Shown here in pieces: positions 62,674 through 64,000 of a DNA stretch of 64,000 nt; positions within the stretch are counted from its first letter, which is position 1; each line of letters starts with the position of its first letter. The translations under genes were made by a program, and so were the position numbers. This stretch comes from Hoplostethus atlanticus (Eukaryota; Chordata; Actinopteri; Trachichthyiformes; Trachichthyidae): assembly GCA_034670405.1 (NCBI GenBank), contig JAXDDX010000073.1:1965001-2029000 (forward strand), in the 5' to 3' direction. The notes below the pieces were generated by a model. It had not been told where the DNA came from, did no database searches, and was given only the letters and a program-made list of their open reading frames with translations.

Positions 62674-64000
62674 CTTACCTGGACTAAATGGTTTGTCTTA
62701 AATAAATGATTTTTCATGTCCTGCATGAATTTGGACACATGAGGGTGCTGCTGATTCAGTTTTTCAGCTGCAACAAATGACTGCAAGATGGCTTCTTGCA
62801 GACATTTTTACAATGTTTTCAGGTGGCGATGTGCAAGGAAACGAGTATATAGAAGATATAGTGTAGCTGTAGTGAAGGTAAAGCCACATTATATGCTCCA
62901 TATGAAACCTATAATATAATATTGTTCTTTATACGCGTCTTTTTGTGCAGATTTTTTTTGTGTCTTTGAGCAATACTGTGGTACAAAATAGATTTCTGGT
63001 AAGCCATCAGTTGAGCAGAACAGAAGAGTTTCCATAATCCCTATTGTTGATCAGAGGGTCATGAATGCAGCTCTTTGGATCGACCTCTTTAACACATCTC
63101 TGTAGGTGAGCCCACGAGGAAGGTACATGACAAACAAGAGAGGGTTTTTCTTTGAGAGGTGGTCCCTGGAGACCCCGTGGCGGATGAGGGCTTACCATCT
63201 GGAGAGCTACAACGGCCCCGCCCCCTAATTAACCCGTTCAGCCTCGCCATCTGAGACCTGGCAACCCGTCTCCATGGCAACGGCTGAGCGCAGGGATGGG
63301 AGGGAGGGAGAGCAACTGCGATCAAAGGAGAAATATCAAAACAGCGGGAAGCATAGCAATTCAAAGCATGTTACTTAAACCTAAATCTGCTGAGATGTGC
63401 AGAAGGAATTCCCCATTATCAGTGAAAACCACTAGATCCACTAGTGCAAATGTATTGAATCCGACTCCAAATGAAACACAGATTTACCTCTACCTCCTGT
63501 AATTAGTGTCTGGGGACCCTTCTGCAATGAATCTGCTCTCTGGTGTTGCATTTACCTTCGTGTAGGGAACAAAAACAGCGATATGTGCTTTCCGTTTCAT
63601 CATTTACAACCATCGCACACAGAGGGAGTGACCCAAGCAAGCACTGCACCTTCTCCATCATGTTAAACACAGAAATGGATGTCCGGGGAGTCATCCAGTC
63701 AGGAGTCAGGCCCTGGGGATGAGGCGGTGCAGCGGAGGGGGAGATGTGTTTTTTCTCCCTCCGTACGTCCAAGAAACTGTATTTGAGCCGCATCCTTCGT
63801 AATGGCTGCAATATGATCCTGTCTCTCCACCATCCTTCCTCTCTCCTCCCCCCTTTTCCTCGCATCCGTCTCTATTCATCTAGGTCAGGGTGGCTCTGAG
63901 ACACAGTCATTCATCACGCCTTGTAGTGTGTGTGTGTGTGTGTGTATGTGTGTGTTTTCAGCAATCTCAAGGCTCTCAGACTGGCCTCAACTCACATAGG
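62674..64000. other. right flank of umodl1, unassigned
   Basis: No convincing exon. A GC-richer patch at 63165-63330 (with GGCCCCGCCCCC) and a T-rich run at 62950-62960 stand out. In human the next gene is ABCG1, but no ABCG1 exon is visible. A TG tract lies at 63929-63953. Confidence 0.4.

Noticed and set aside
63503..63865. 120-codon minus-strand open frame near the right end
   Set aside because: Low-complexity Arg/Glu-rich start, no recognisable domain or splice structure.

Overview
This window is a piece of a teleost fish nuclear genome. The evidence is large intron-rich genes with GT-AG splicing, long CA/GT microsatellites, and fish-typical dispersed repeats (Harbinger, piggyBac-type, hAT-type and Tc1-like remnants, plus a LINE 3' end with a TGGA tail). 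I see no prokaryotic, viral or organelle gene content. The gene order RIPK4 - PRDM15 - C2CD2 - ZBTB21 - UMODL1, four genes leftward and UMODL1 rightward, is the order known from human 21q22.3. One extra gene, ATG101 (on a different chromosome in human), sits between C2CD2 and ZBTB21.

Layout. 1-2749: first coding exon and start of intron 1 of ripk4 (minus; the rest lies beyond the left edge). 2750-5675: intergenic. 5676-22000: prdm15 (minus), 23 coding exons reconstructed with splice sites and phases, encoding an interrupted PR domain and 16 C2H2 fingers. 22030-37872: c2cd2 (minus), N-terminal membrane anchor, C2 domain and conserved C-terminal tail. 37873-39077: bidirectional promoter. 39078-40254: atg101 (plus, two coding exons, 218 residues, complete). 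41825-49150: zbtb21 (minus), one 1021-residue coding exon and a non-coding first exon. 51433-61598: umodl1 (plus), 17 coding exons, about 1274 residues, with EMI, WAP, EGF, FN3, SEA-like, mucin and ZP domains and a C-terminal membrane segment. 61599-64000: UMODL1 3' region and unassigned sequence.

The genes are not a pathway. They cover a signalling kinase (RIPK4), two zinc-finger regulators (PRDM15, ZBTB21), a predicted membrane-contact/lipid protein (C2CD2), an autophagy-initiation subunit (ATG101) and an extracellular membrane glycoprotein (UMODL1). Promoter sequence carries ZNF143/Staf-like motifs at prdm15 and between c2cd2 and atg101, and a CRE and E-box at zbtb21.

Points to check: a one-base reading-frame break in the PRDM15 PR domain as assembled; a GC-AG intron in PRDM15; atg101 inserted in an otherwise conserved block; a minisatellite with a long-long-short higher-order pattern; a piggyBac-type palindromic element nested in an older repeat; a Harbinger relic with its target duplication intact; a long mucin exon in umodl1; and an unidentified coding-looking patch in a c2cd2 intron. 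I found no convincing evidence of a wholly new biological system.
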